In this document: positions 17,646 through 27,116 of the stretch, in pieces
Layout: each line of letters starts with the position of its first letter
How positions within the stretch are numbered: the first letter of the stretch is position 1
Source: an uncultured Lachnospiraceae bacterium
GTDB taxonomy: Bacteria > Bacillota > Clostridia > Lachnospirales > Lachnospiraceae
Assembly: GCA_902789735.1 (NCBI GenBank)
Contig: CADAOZ010000012.1
Coordinates: 17,171-81,170, forward strand
Reading direction: 5' to 3'
DNA length: 64,000 nt
Notes under the pieces: model-generated
What the model saw: the letters and a program-made list of their open reading frames with translations, nothing else
The model's database searches: none
What the model was told of the DNA's origin: nothing
Program-made: the position numbers and the translations under genes

Positions 17646-18116
17646 ATGCGGCAGGACGAGATCATCATCAGGGCTATGGAAATCGAAGATTATGACCAGG
17701 TCAGGAGCTTATGGATGACCATCCGCGGCTTCGGCATCCGAAGTATCGACGATTCCAGAGAAGAGATTGCCAGGTTTTTAAAAAGGAATCCGACCACCAG
17801 CGTGGTGGCGGAAAAGGATGGCAGGGTCATAGGCGCCATTCTCTGCGGCAGTGACGGACGGCAGGGGTATTTCTACCATGTATGTGTCGCCAAGGCGCTG
17901 CGGAGGCGGGGCATCGGCCGGGATATGGTCATTTACTGCATGAATGCCCTCCGGGCCCAGCGGATCAATAAGGTCGCCCTGATCGCCTTTACCAAAAACG
18001 ACGCGGGCAACGCTTTCTGGAGACAGATCGGCTGGAAACATCGTCAGGATCTGAATTACTACGATTTCGTATTGAATGAAGAAAATATAACCAGATTTAT
18101 TGAAAGTGAGAGTTAA
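17646..18116 (+). CDS. GNAT-family N-acetyltransferase at the head of the arginine operon
   Basis: The 156-residue protein has the GNAT fold, with the acetyl-CoA loop RRRGIGRDM (about residues 89-97) after strand VCVAKAL and a late region NAFWRQIGWK. The position, four bases before argJ, suggests a link to arginine synthesis, perhaps as an extra N-acetylglutamate synthase or an acylation control protein. The following ArgJ is expected to be bifunctional, so the need for it is unclear. Substrate unknown. Confidence 0.85.
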   Translation: MRQDEIIIRAMEIEDYDQVRSLWMTIRGFGIRSIDDSREEIARFLKRNPTTSVVAEKDGRVIGAILCGSDGRQGYFYHVCVAKALRRRGIGRDMVIYCMNALRAQRINKVALIAFTKNDAGNAFWRQIGWKHRQDLNYYDFVLNEENITRFIESES

Positions 18117-18119
18117 GAT

Positions 18120-19343
18120 ATGAAAAAGACAGAGGGCGGCGTAACCGCGGCAAAGGGATTTGAAGCCGCTTCGGCAGCAGCCGGAATAAAATATAAGGAA
18201 AGAACAGATATGGCGCTGGTCTACAGCGCTCTTCCCTGCACAGTGGCAGGCACCTTTACGACCAACGTCGTCAAAGCGGCGCCGGTCATCTGGGACAGGG
18301 ACATTGTCCGCAAAGGCAATCCGGTCCACGCGGTCATCGTCAATTCCGGTATCGCCAACGCCTGTACCGGCCAGGAAGGCCTGGATTACTGCAGACAGAC
18401 AGCTGCTAAAGCGGCAGAGGTCCTGCAGATTCCGGAGGATTCCGTACTGGTCGGATCCACCGGCGTCATCGGCATGCAGCTGCCCATCGACAGGATCTGC
18501 AGCGGCATCGACATGCTGGCAGCAGCTAAGAGCAGCAGTCTGGAAGCCGGAACTGCGGCAGCCAAAGCCATCATGACCACAGATACCGTCAAAAAGGAGC
18601 TGGCTTATACCGCTCAGATTGGCGGCGTGACTGTCACAGTAGGCGGCATGGCCAAGGGATCCGGCATGATCCATCCCAACATGTGCACCATGCTCAGCTA
18701 TGTGACAACAGACCTTGCCATTGCGAAGGACCTGCTGCAGAAGGCCGTCAGCAAGGCAGTCAACGACAGCTTCAACATGATCTCCGTAGACGGAGATACT
18801 TCCACCAATGATACCTTCCTGGTCCTGGCCAACGGCGCGTCCGGCAATGCCCCGATCACGGAAGAGGGCGCGGACTATCAGGCGTTTGAAGAGATTCTGA
18901 TGCAGGTCTGTAAAGAGCTGGCCATGAACATGGCGGCGGACGGCGAAGGCGCCACCCACCTGATCGAATCCCATGTCATAAACGCGGATACGGAAGCCAA
19001 CGCCAGGATCCTGGCCAAATCCGTCATTACCTCCAGTCTCACCAAGGCGGCTGTCTACGGCCATGATGCCAACTGGGGACGTATCCTCTGCGCGCTGGGT
19101 TATTCCGGTGCGGAATTTGACCCGGACCATGTCGACCTCTATTTCTCGGACGGCAGCAAAAAGCTCCTGATCTTTACCAACGGAGCGGCGGCGGACTACA
19201 GTGAAGAGGAAGCGACTGAAATCCTGAAAAAGGAGAAGGTCCAGATTATCTCCGATATGCATATGGGCGAAGCGGAAGCGGTTGCCTGGGGATGTGATCT
19301 GACCCATGATTATGTAAGCATCAACGCGGACTACAGATCTTGA
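18120..19343 (+). CDS. argJ: Bifunctional ornithine acetyltransferase/N-acetylglutamate synthase
   Basis: Transfers acetyl from N-acetylornithine to glutamate, closing the acetyl cycle of arginine synthesis. The 407-residue precursor should cleave itself before the Thr in KGSGMIHPNMCTMLSY (about residue 190), making alpha and beta chains; the usual Ala before Thr is Cys here. The substrate motifs TTNVVKAAPV and GDTSTND are present. Start ATG at 18120, 3 bp after the GNAT stop. argC, the usual neighbour, is absent. The stop codon sits inside a perfect 16-bp palindrome. Confidence 0.95.
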   Translation: MKKTEGGVTAAKGFEAASAAAGIKYKERTDMALVYSALPCTVAGTFTTNVVKAAPVIWDRDIVRKGNPVHAVIVNSGIANACTGQEGLDYCRQTAAKAAEVLQIPEDSVLVGSTGVIGMQLPIDRICSGIDMLAAAKSSSLEAGTAAAKAIMTTDTVKKELAYTAQIGGVTVTVGGMAKGSGMIHPNMCTMLSYVTTDLAIAKDLLQKAVSKAVNDSFNMISVDGDTSTNDTFLVLANGASGNAPITEEGADYQAFEEILMQVCKELAMNMAADGEGATHLIESHVINADTEANARILAKSVITSSLTKAAVYGHDANWGRILCALGYSGAEFDPDHVDLYFSDGSKKLLIFTNGAAADYSEEEATEILKKEKVQIISDMHMGEAEAVAWGCDLTHDYVSINADYRS

Positions 19344-19400
19344 CGATTGTCTGACGACAATCGTCAAGATCGTTGAAGCCTGACAGGGGTCAGTCTTCAA
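19336..19400. repeat. Two hairpins at the argJ-argB junction, the first spanning the argJ stop codon
   Basis: Hairpin 1 has perfect 16-bp arms GATCTTGACGATTGTC (19336-19351) and its complement (19356-19371) around a TGAC loop. The argJ TGA (19341-19343) lies in the left arm. Hairpin 2 (19373-19400) pairs TTGAAG with CTTCAA and CTGAC with GTCAG around one mismatch. No U tract follows either, so read-through into argB is likely. Confidence 0.9.
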
Positions 19401-19443
19401 AACATATGAGGATAGACAGAAGTCAGCAGAGAAAGGAACATAA

Positions 19444-20352
19444 ATGGAACCCTATTTAAATAAAGAACAGAGTGAAGCCCAGAGGAAGGCGGAGGTGCTG
19501 ATCGAGGCCCTTCCCTATATACAGACATTCAACCGTAAGATCATCGTGGTCAAATACGGCGGCAGCGCCATGAACGATGAAGAGCTGCAGCGCAGTGTCA
19601 TCCGTGACGTGACCCTGCTCAAGCTGGTCGGTTTCAAGCCCATCATCGTCCACGGCGGCGGCAAGGCCATCAGCAGCTGGGTCAAAAAGACCGGCAAGGA
19701 AGCGCAGTTCATCAATGGCCTGCGCGTGACCGACGCGGAGACCATGGAGATCGCCGAAATGGTCCTGGGCAAAGTCAGCAAAGACCTGGTCACCATGGTC
19801 TCAGAGCTGGGCGTCCGCGCCGTCGGTATCAGCGGCAAGGACGGCGGTATGCTGAAGGTGCAGAAGAAGCTGCCAGACGGCCAGGATATCGGCTTTGTAG
19901 GAGAAGTTACAGAAGTAGATCCCAAGGTCCTCTATGACGCCCTGGAAAATGACTACCTGCCCATCGTGGCCCCTATCGGCATGGATGAGAACTATCAGAC
20001 CTACAACATCAACGCGGACGAGGCGGCTTCCGCCATTGCCCGGGCAGTTGGCGCCGACAAGCTGGTCTATCTGACGGATATCGCGGGACTCTATAAGGAT
20101 ATCAAGGATCCCTCCACTTTTATCTCCAGGATCAACGTGACAGCAGCAGAAGAACTGATCAACAAAGGCTATATCGGCGGCGGCATGCTGCCCAAGCTGA
20201 CCAACTGCACGGACGCGGTCCGGGGCGGCGTCCACAGAGTCCATATCCTGGACGGCCGGATTCCCCACGCGATCCTGCTGGAGATCTTTACCAACCGGGG
20301 CATCGGTACTGTATTTTATGAAACAGATGACTTTATTCTGAGAGAAGACTGA
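19444..20352 (+). CDS. argB: Acetylglutamate kinase
   Basis: Phosphorylates N-acetylglutamate in arginine synthesis and is usually the arginine-feedback step. The 302-residue protein has VVKYGGSAM at about residues 32-40, the glycine loop [10 protein letters not shown], and the acetylglutamate site [12 protein letters not shown]. The N-terminal extension ([23 protein letters not shown]) is of the type that forms the arginine-sensitive hexamer. GAAAGGAACATAA precedes the ATG. Confidence 0.97.
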   Translation: MEPYLNKEQSEAQRKAEVLIEALPYIQTFNRKIIVVKYGGSAMNDEELQRSVIRDVTLLKLVGFKPIIVHGGGKAISSWVKKTGKEAQFINGLRVTDAETMEIAEMVLGKVSKDLVTMVSELGVRAVGISGKDGGMLKVQKKLPDGQDIGFVGEVTEVDPKVLYDALENDYLPIVAPIGMDENYQTYNINADEAASAIARAVGADKLVYLTDIAGLYKDIKDPSTFISRINVTAAEELINKGYIGGGMLPKLTNCTDAVRGGVHRVHILDGRIPHAILLEIFTNRGIGTVFYETDDFILRED

Positions 20353-20378
20353 CGGGAGAAGAGGGGAGAAAAGAAGCC

Positions 20379-21587
20379 ATGGCACAGGATAAAATGAAAG
20401 CAATCATCGACCAGGCGGAGCAGGACCTGCTCCATACTTATAACCGCTACCAGATCGTACTGGACAGGGGCGAGGGCTCTTATCTGTATGATGTCAACGG
20501 GAAAAAATACCTGGACTTCATGGCGGGTATCGCGGTATTCGCTTTTGGCTACAAACATAAGAAATTCAATGACGCGGTCAAAGCCCAGCTGGACAAGATC
20601 GTCCATACCTCCAACTATTTCTATAACGAGCCTTCGGCACGCGCGGCCCACAGGATCAAGGAGATTTCCGGTATGGACAGGGTCTTCTTTACCAACAGCG
20701 GCGCGGAAGCGGTAGAAGGCGCCCTGAAGGCGGCCATTAAATATGCCTACCTCAAGGACGGCAGGACCGACCACCAGATCATTGCCATGGAGCATTCTTT
20801 CCACGGACGTACCTACGGCGCCCTTTCCGTTACCGGCAACGCCCATTACAGGGAGCCCTTCGGTGCCATGCCCTGTGAAGTCCAGTTTGCAGACATCAAC
20901 GATACGGACAGCGTAAAGGCCCTGCTCAATGACAGGACTGCTGCCATTATCGTGGAGCCTGTCCAGGGCGAAGGCGGCCTGATTCCCGCGGAGGAATCCT
21001 TCCTGCGTGACCTCAGGGCCATCTGCGATGAGAAGGACATCCTGCTGATTTTTGACGAGATCCAGTGCGGTATGGGCCGTACAGGCAGCATGTTCGCATG
21101 GCAGAAATTCGGGATCAAACCCGACATCATGACAACAGCCAAGGCCCTTGGCTGCGGTATTCCCGTAGGCGCCTTCCTGATGACCGAAAAGGTCGGGACC
21201 CATTCCCTTGTAGCAGGCGATCATGGCACCACCTACGGCGGCAACCCTCTTGCGGCGGCAGCCATCAACGCGGTCCTGGACATCTACGAAGAAGACCATA
21301 TCGTTGACAACGTCAATGCAGTGGCTCCCTATCTGACAGAGAAACTGGAAGCCCTGGCAGCCAAATACAGCTGCATTACGGAGCGCAGGGGCAGAGGCCT
21401 GATGCAGGGCCTGGTCTTTGACAGGCCGGTGGGCCCCATCATCCTGGAAGCCATGGACAACGGCCTGATCCTGATCAACGCGGGCGCCCAGATCATCCGT
21501 TTTGTTCCTCCGCTGAATATCAGCCGGGACCAGATCGATGAGATGGCAGCCATTCTGGACGCTGCCATCAGCAAGGTAACAGCCTGA
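20379..21587 (+). CDS. argD: Acetylornithine aminotransferase
   Basis: PLP enzyme that converts N-acetylglutamate semialdehyde to N-acetylornithine. The 402-residue protein contains FTNSGAEAVEGALK, the PLP-pocket strand IFDEIQCGMGRTG, and the Schiff-base lysine in MTTAKALGCGIP. GGGGAGAAAAG precedes the ATG, 26 bp after argB. It is the last gene of the operon and is followed by a terminator. Confidence 0.96.
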   Translation: MAQDKMKAIIDQAEQDLLHTYNRYQIVLDRGEGSYLYDVNGKKYLDFMAGIAVFAFGYKHKKFNDAVKAQLDKIVHTSNYFYNEPSARAAHRIKEISGMDRVFFTNSGAEAVEGALKAAIKYAYLKDGRTDHQIIAMEHSFHGRTYGALSVTGNAHYREPFGAMPCEVQFADINDTDSVKALLNDRTAAIIVEPVQGEGGLIPAEESFLRDLRAICDEKDILLIFDEIQCGMGRTGSMFAWQKFGIKPDIMTTAKALGCGIPVGAFLMTEKVGTHSLVAGDHGTTYGGNPLAAAAINAVLDIYEEDHIVDNVNAVAPYLTEKLEALAAKYSCITERRGRGLMQGLVFDRPVGPIILEAMDNGLILINAGAQIIRFVPPLNISRDQIDEMAAILDAAISKVTA

Positions 21588-21649
21588 GACACGGCTTATT
21601 TCTGAAAAATAAGCAGCCGCCAAAAGCGGCAAATACGCCTAAACTGTAG

Positions 21650-21690
21650 CAGCCGGACGTATGAACCAGATACGTCCGGCTGTTTCGTAA
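21650..21690 (+). terminator. Terminator after argD
   Basis: Perfect 13-bp arms CAGCCGGACGTAT (21650-21662) and complement (21670-21682) with a 7-nt loop, then a short T run (TGTTTCGT). A smaller GCCGC/GCGGC hairpin lies just upstream. Confidence 0.8.
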
Positions 21691-21785
21691 TACTATTGTA
21701 ATAATTTGAAAATTCAGATAGAATGAAGAATACACGGTGGGGTCCTGTTTCTTTCGGCCGGTAAAGGCCGGGGAAGGAGAGAACC

Positions 21786-22655
21786 GTGAAAAAACAGCAT
21801 ACTTTTTCCGCAATGATCAGGGCGGCAGCTGCGGCAGTGCTTCTGTCCGCAGTCATGATAACTGGCCTTACAGGCTGCGCGAAAGAACAGGGTCTGGAGC
21901 TGACAGAGCTTACGGACACAGGAGGAAGCTCCGGTGAAAACGGTGGAGATCCCGAAGGGAATGACGGGGATGCCGTCAGCCGCAGTCAGGATCCGGAAAC
22001 GGGTCTGCAGGGGTCCGGGAGTGACCAGGGATCCGACAGTACCGGGACACCCGGAGAAGCGCCGGCGGATGGAATAAACGGCAGGGAACCGGAACAGATT
22101 TATGTGTTTGTCTGTGGTGCCGTTGTGCAGGAAGGCGTCTATGAACTGCCGGCAGGCTCCAGGGTCTACCAGGCCGTGGAAGCGGCGGGCGGTTACGCGT
22201 CGAATGCGGATACATCCTATATCAATCAGGCAGATCCGGTCACGGATGCCCAGAAACTGGAAATCCCGACCGTGGAAGAAGCAAAGAAACTGAGAGAAGA
22301 AGCGGCGCTGGCCGCGGAGAACCGCCAGGCGGAAACGGACGCGGAGTCGGGCGCAGGACCGGACGGCGCAGCCTCCGGACAGGTGAATCCTGGAGCCGGC
22401 CAGGCGAATAATGGTGCCGGACAGATGAACAAAGGTGCCGGTCAGGCAGACGACGCTGCCGGCAGGCTGATCAATATTAATACAGCAGACGAAGCGACCC
22501 TGCAGACCCTGCCGGGGATCGGGGCGGCCAAAGCCGCGTCTATCGTACGCTACAGGGAGGCCAACGGAGGCTTTTCCTCGATCGAGGAGATCAAAAAGGT
22601 CTCGGGCATCGGGGACATTACCTATGAGAACATCAAGGGCTGCATTACCGTCTGA
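21786..22655 (+). CDS. comEA: ComEA-type DNA receptor with lipoprotein signal
   Basis: Competence protein that binds incoming double-stranded DNA outside the membrane. The 289-residue protein starts with GTG (GGAGAG upstream). It has a signal with lipobox LTGC (near residues 29-32), instead of the usual N-terminal transmembrane anchor. An acidic Gly/Ser linker follows, then an SLBB domain (IYVFVCGAVVQEGVYEL ... EIPTVEEA, about residues 101-163), a Gly-Ala-Gln-Asn repeat linker (GAGQANNGAGQMNKGAGQ), and the C-terminal helix-hairpin-helix pair with LININTADEATLQTLPGIG. comEC lies 5.4 kb away on the same strand. The lipid anchor is the odd feature. Confidence 0.9.
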   Translation: MKKQHTFSAMIRAAAAAVLLSAVMITGLTGCAKEQGLELTELTDTGGSSGENGGDPEGNDGDAVSRSQDPETGLQGSGSDQGSDSTGTPGEAPADGINGREPEQIYVFVCGAVVQEGVYELPAGSRVYQAVEAAGGYASNADTSYINQADPVTDAQKLEIPTVEEAKKLREEAALAAENRQAETDAESGAGPDGAASGQVNPGAGQANNGAGQMNKGAGQADDAAGRLININTADEATLQTLPGIGAAKAASIVRYREANGGFSSIEEIKKVSGIGDITYENIKGCITV

Positions 22656-22694
22656 TTTTCCACAATGAAAGCAACAACAGGAGGAAATATATAA

Positions 22695-23393
22695 ATGGCT
22701 TTGAAAGCATTGGTCGTAGATGACGAAAAGCTGATAGTAAAGGGACTGCGCTTCAGTCTTATGCAGGATGATTACGAGGTGGACTGCGCCTACGACGGCG
22801 AAGAAGCCCTGGAAATGGCCAGAAACGGTCAGTATGATATTATCCTGCTGGATGTCATGCTGCCCAGGCTGACCGGCCTGGAGGTACTGCAGCAGATCCG
22901 GGAATTTTCCCAGGTGCCGGTCATTATGCTGACCGCCAAAGGGGAAGATATGGACAAGATCATGGGCCTGGACTATGGTGCGGATGATTATATCACCAAG
23001 CCCTTCAATGTCCTGGAAGTCAAGGCCAGGATCAAAGCGATCCTCCGGCGGACCTCTGTCCGGAAAAAACAGTCCGAGGACCAGTCCGTCATCAGCAGCG
23101 GTGACCTGACCATGGACCGGGAGAACCGGCGGGTCACGGTATCCGGCCGGGAGATCAATCTGACCTCCAAAGAATTCGAACTGCTGGAGCTTCTGGCCAC
23201 CAATCCCGGCAAGGTCTACGGCAGAACCAAGCTGCTGGAAACCGTCTGGGGCCGGGATTATCCCGGAGATGTCCGTACCGTAGACGTACATATCCGAAGG
23301 CTTCGCGAGAAGATCGAACCCAACCCCTCGGAGCCCAGATATGTACAGACCAAATGGGGAGTAGGGTATTATTTCAGACAAAATGAAAAATGA
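22695..23393 (+). CDS. OmpR/PhoB-family response regulator
   Basis: The DNA-binding regulator has 232 residues. The receiver domain has the acidic pair VVDDEKL at the N-terminus, phospho-acceptor Asp53 in ILLDVMLPR, Thr in MLTAKGED and Lys in ITKPFN. The C-terminal winged helix (about residues 130-230) ends RYVQTKWGVGYYF. AGGAGG precedes the ATG. It overlaps the kinase gene by 11 bp, so the two are translated together. Confidence 0.95.
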   Translation: MALKALVVDDEKLIVKGLRFSLMQDDYEVDCAYDGEEALEMARNGQYDIILLDVMLPRLTGLEVLQQIREFSQVPVIMLTAKGEDMDKIMGLDYGADDYITKPFNVLEVKARIKAILRRTSVRKKQSEDQSVISSGDLTMDRENRRVTVSGREINLTSKEFELLELLATNPGKVYGRTKLLETVWGRDYPGDVRTVDVHIRRLREKIEPNPSEPRYVQTKWGVGYYFRQNEK

Positions 23394-24927
23394 TCGTACT
23401 GATAAGGGGCGCCGCCTCGAATTCCTGAGCAGTATCAGGACAAGAATATTTCTGGTCTCTCTGGTAATCGGGCTGGCGCCCTGCCTTTTTCTGCAGAGAG
23501 GAATCCTGGAGAACTATGAACGGAGAGCGGTCGGCGTTCAGACCGGCCAGGCCCAGACCCAGCTCAGGGCCATCGCCAACCACCTGATCCTTTCCGACTA
23601 TATGAACGATTCCCAGTCCGACCTGATCGACGCGGAGCTGGCGGAATTCTCATCGATTTATGACGGCCGGCTGCTGGTCATTGACAGCAGCCTCAATATC
23701 ATCAAGGATACCTATTCCGTTTCGGACGGCAGGGTCATCATTTCCGAGCTGGTCACAGACTGCCTGCGGACCAGCACCACAAAGGTCTCCAACTATCAGA
23801 GCGGCGACAGTTATATCCTGATCGCCATGCCCATCACAGAGACCCTGTCCCTGGAGAGCGGGGACCATTCAGGTGAGCCCCAGCCGACGGAGTCGGGGGC
23901 TTCCCAGGGCGTACTGCTGGCCAGTGTATCTACGGAGAATATCCTGACGACCCTGGCCCTGCTCACCCGGTCAGCCCTGCTGATGGAGCTGATCATTGTG
24001 GTCATCATCATTGTGCTGTCCTTTATATTCTCGATTGTCCTTGTTACGCCATTCGAAAAACTGTCCCAGTCCATCGCCAAAGTCAGGGCCGGTTTTTCCA
24101 GCAAGCCTGTTTCGGCGCCGGAATATCTTGAGACCCGGCATATAGCGGAGGCCTTCAATGTAGTTCTGGGCAGAATGAACGCCCTGGACGCTTCCCGGCA
24201 GGAATTCGTTTCCAACGTTTCCCATGAGCTGAAGACGCCCATGGCCTCCATGAAGGTCCTGGCGGATGTCCTCATGTCCCAGGAGCATGCCCCGGAGGAA
24301 ATGTACAGGGAATTCCTGCAGGATATCTGTCATGAGATCGACAGGGAAAACAACATCATCCAGGAACTGCTGACCCTGGTCCGCATGGACCGGACGGATA
24401 TCGCCCTGAAGGTGGAGCCTGTCAATATCAATGACGCTGCGGAGCAGGTCATGAAATGGGTCAGGCCCATAGCGGATGAAAATGATATTCAGCTGGCCCT
24501 GGAACACAAGGCCCAGGTCATCGCGGAAGTGGATGAGACCAGGCTGAATATGATCATGACCAACCTGGTGGAGAACGCGGTCAAATACAACCGGAAATTC
24601 GGCAAGGTCACGATGACCATCGACAAGGACAATCAGAACTTTTTCATTACGGTCGAAGACACCGGGATCGGCATGGCCGAAGCGGAACTGGATAAGATCT
24701 ATGAGCGGTTCTACCGGGTGGATAAATCCAGATCCAGGGAAATCGGCGGAACAGGCCTTGGCCTGTCCATTACAAGAAGCGCCATCCTGCTGCATCACGG
24801 CAAGATCGATGTGACCAGTGTGGAAGGAGAAGGGACGACCTTTACGGTCACGATTCCGCTGATTTATGAACCGGAACCTGAAATGACGGGACTGGAGCAG
24901 AGAAAAGGAGGGAACGGCAATGAGTGA
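23383..24927 (+). CDS. Membrane sensor histidine kinase
   Basis: The 514-residue partner of the response regulator. It has two transmembrane segments, about residues 20-36 and 197-225, that flank an extracellular sensor domain. A HAMP-like region follows, then the H-box with His281 in SNVSHELKTPM, the N-box NLVENAVKYN, and G-boxes DTGIGM and GGTGLGLSI. The architecture is PhoR/MtrB-like. The signal is unknown. Its end overlaps the lipoprotein gene by 8 bp. Confidence 0.94.
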   Translation: MKNDRTDKGRRLEFLSSIRTRIFLVSLVIGLAPCLFLQRGILENYERRAVGVQTGQAQTQLRAIANHLILSDYMNDSQSDLIDAELAEFSSIYDGRLLVIDSSLNIIKDTYSVSDGRVIISELVTDCLRTSTTKVSNYQSGDSYILIAMPITETLSLESGDHSGEPQPTESGASQGVLLASVSTENILTTLALLTRSALLMELIIVVIIIVLSFIFSIVLVTPFEKLSQSIAKVRAGFSSKPVSAPEYLETRHIAEAFNVVLGRMNALDASRQEFVSNVSHELKTPMASMKVLADVLMSQEHAPEEMYREFLQDICHEIDRENNIIQELLTLVRMDRTDIALKVEPVNINDAAEQVMKWVRPIADENDIQLALEHKAQVIAEVDETRLNMIMTNLVENAVKYNRKFGKVTMTIDKDNQNFFITVEDTGIGMAEAELDKIYERFYRVDKSRSREIGGTGLGLSITRSAILLHHGKIDVTSVEGEGTTFTVTIPLIYEPEPEMTGLEQRKGGNGNE

Positions 24928-25909
24928 TCTTCGAAAAATCCTTCCGCTGCTGCTGATATGTCTGCTCCTGCTGACGGCCTGCAGCCGGGCCGGCCGGAAT
25001 AATGCGGAGGCCCAGGCGGAGACAGGGACTTTTATCTACTATCTGAACAACGAGCGGACCACACTGAAAACAAGTGAATACAAACTGCCGGAAAACATGG
25101 AGGAAGAGGACATTCTGGATGATATGCTGGACAATCTGGCAGCCCCCTTCGCTGACGGCATCGCTCCCATCTCCGGTTTTACACTGCAGGGCAGGTCTCT
25201 GGACAAAGGGATGCTGATCCTGGACTTTTCAGAGGAATATGAACAGCTGGACGCCCTGGATGAGATTCTGATCCGGGGAGCCATTGTCAAGACAGTCTGT
25301 CAGCTTGGCAGTGTCCGGCAGGTGTCTTTTACCATCAATCAGGAATCCCTGGTCAGGAATGGGGATGAGGTCGGCGTCATGGGACCTGACAGCTTTGCCA
25401 TATCCACCAGTACCAGTATGGGACAGTATGACCGTATCCAGATTTACCTGTATCTGACCGGCCAGGAGCAGGACAAGCTGAAGTTCGTAACAAGAATGGC
25501 GGCTTACAACATCAACAGTCCCATGGAAAGAGTCATTGTTGAACAGCTGATTACCGGCCCCAAGGGCGCGGGCTATTATCCCACAGTGAATCCGGCTACC
25601 CAGATCAACAGTATCACGACCAAGGACGGGCTTTGTATCGTTGACCTCAACGGAGATTTCCTGACGCCGCCCAATAAGGTCAGTCTGGAACTGTCCGTGT
25701 GGTCCCTTGTCAATTCGCTGACCCGGCTGGACAACGTGGACAAGGTGCAGATCGTCATTGACGGTGACCAGAGTATCAGTATCGGTGAGGATTCCGAATC
25801 CGGCACCATTTTTGTCCAGAACCTGGAAATGGTCGAAGGCTATGATGAAAGCAAACTGAATTCCTCCGGAGAAGATAACGAAGGAGAGGAATCGGACGAA
25901 GACGAATAA
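24920..25909 (+). CDS. GerMN-domain lipoprotein linked to the two-component system
   Basis: Surface lipoprotein of 329 residues with lipobox LTAC (about residues 18-21). Two GerMN-like domains follow: about 35-145 (IYYLNNERTTL ... VRQVSFTINQ) and about 170-290 (RIQIYLYLTGQEQ ... VQIVIDGDQ). The C-terminal tail is very acidic (EDNEGEESDEDE). GGAGGG precedes the ATG, and the gene overlaps the kinase gene. The layout resembles actinobacterial mtrA-mtrB-lpqB, where the GerMN lipoprotein LpqB acts on the kinase; the same role here is an inference from order and domains. Confidence 0.85.
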   Translation: MSDLRKILPLLLICLLLLTACSRAGRNNAEAQAETGTFIYYLNNERTTLKTSEYKLPENMEEEDILDDMLDNLAAPFADGIAPISGFTLQGRSLDKGMLILDFSEEYEQLDALDEILIRGAIVKTVCQLGSVRQVSFTINQESLVRNGDEVGVMGPDSFAISTSTSMGQYDRIQIYLYLTGQEQDKLKFVTRMAAYNINSPMERVIVEQLITGPKGAGYYPTVNPATQINSITTKDGLCIVDLNGDFLTPPNKVSLELSVWSLVNSLTRLDNVDKVQIVIDGDQSISIGEDSESGTIFVQNLEMVEGYDESKLNSSGEDNEGEESDEDE

Positions 25910-25926
25910 GACGAATCATAACAGTG

Positions 25927-25967
25927 AAAAAACGGAAGGCCGCGGTAAATGCGGTCTTCCGTTTTTT
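25927..25967 (+). terminator. Terminator after the two-component/GerMN operon
   Basis: Arms of about 17 nt (AAAAAACGGAAGGCCGC, 25927-25943, and 25951-25967) pair with one G-U and end in T6. It may work in both directions. Confidence 0.92.
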
Positions 25968-26040
25968 GTTGTAATAGATTGTTATAATTCTCTGCTGTAA
26001 TACTTTGTTGTAATTCCTGCTGTAATTCTTTCCTCGATTT
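25961..26040. repeat. Degenerate TGTTGTAAT-like short repeat
   Basis: About five imperfect copies of a 9-18 bp unit (TGTTGTAAT, TGTTATAAT, TGCTGTAAT, TTGTTGTAATT, TGCTGTAATT) run from the terminator towards the end of the hydrolase gene. No coding frame is supported in 25968-26114. Confidence 0.7.
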
Positions 26041-26114
26041 TTATCCTGAAAATCTTTCCAATATTTCTTTCTTATACCTCGTTCCGGCATTGCGTCCAAC
26101 GGGAGCCGGGTAGA

Positions 26115-26903
26115 TCATTTCGCCGGAAAATCCTCCTGATACAGGCGGATGGCCAAATCCACCACCTTGTCCGGGGTTTCCGGATGGTCACTGAGAGAGT
26201 GTCCCTCACCGGGAAATACAGTTTCCGTGATATGGAACCTTTCCGCGAAACGGGCGGCCATTTCGGGGTCGATGACCGCATCTACCGCACCGTGAGCCAT
26301 GGCGATCTTATGCGGGCCCAGTACGTCCGGGTCGAAAAGCGCGAACAGGTCATGTGCGGCCAGATCTTCTATGAAGCCTCTGGTCACTCTTACCGGTTTG
26401 CCAAGACCAAAGCCCTGCTCAAAATAGCCCTTTTCCTCCAGCTCCTCAAACAGGCGTTTCTCTTCTTCGGTGGGATCGTCTTTGAGGAACAGGGAAGGCA
26501 TGTTGACGGCAGCGCTTCTGAAAAAGGCTTTGTGCCCTTTGTGATGCCGGGAACTGATATAAAGAGATGTGACATAGGCGCCGAAGCTGGAGGCAAAATA
26601 GCAGATCTCCGCTTTGGGATACATTCCGTTCACATACCATTCCGCGGCAGCCAGGCTGTCGATGCAGGCTTCCAGGCGCAGCTCCTCTTCAAATGAATCC
26701 TCTGTTCCATGGCCCGGCAGGTCGATACCCACTACACCGATCCCGGCCGCCGGCAGGCGGTCCAGCAGACGGCGGACCGTAGGGCTCTCCTTGCTGCTGG
26801 TGAAACCGTGTACGGCGATGACAATGGTCCCGGCGCCTTCGGGGATTTCCTCGACGCAGGCGACTTTATGAAAATCGGATTTCTGAACTGTAAAATTACG
26901 CAT
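26115..26903 (-). CDS. Alpha/beta hydrolase
   Basis: Cytoplasmic serine hydrolase of 262 residues, substrate unknown. The oxyanion region AVHGFTSSKES, the nucleophile elbow FASSFGAY (a variant of GxSxG with Ala in first place), Asp in HGAVDAVIDPEM and His in GEGHSLSDHPE make a full triad. The start chosen is the ATG at 26903 with GAAGGAGAA upstream; the longer frame to 27002 lacks a good site. It is a monocistronic unit on the minus strand. Confidence 0.88.
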   Translation of the reverse strand: MRNFTVQKSDFHKVACVEEIPEGAGTIVIAVHGFTSSKESPTVRRLLDRLPAAGIGVVGIDLPGHGTEDSFEEELRLEACIDSLAAAEWYVNGMYPKAEICYFASSFGAYVTSLYISSRHHKGHKAFFRSAAVNMPSLFLKDDPTEEEKRLFEELEEKGYFEQGFGLGKPVRVTRGFIEDLAAHDLFALFDPDVLGPHKIAMAHGAVDAVIDPEMAARFAERFHITETVFPGEGHSLSDHPETPDKVVDLAIRLYQEDFPAK

Positions 26904-27116
26904 AATATTCTTCTCCTTCTGTAAAGATTGTATCAGAAACCGGCCGCTGCGGATACAGTGGAGATTCAAGGGAAGGGAACGACGCGAAAAGCCCTGCGCC
27001 ATTTTTATACAGAGCGCAGGGCTTTTGCCACTATTTCCGTTATTTCTGTTTTATTGCAGGTTCCCCGAATGCGGCTTTCAGGCCGCTGTCTTCCTTTCGG
27101 AGTTACGGAAATGCTC

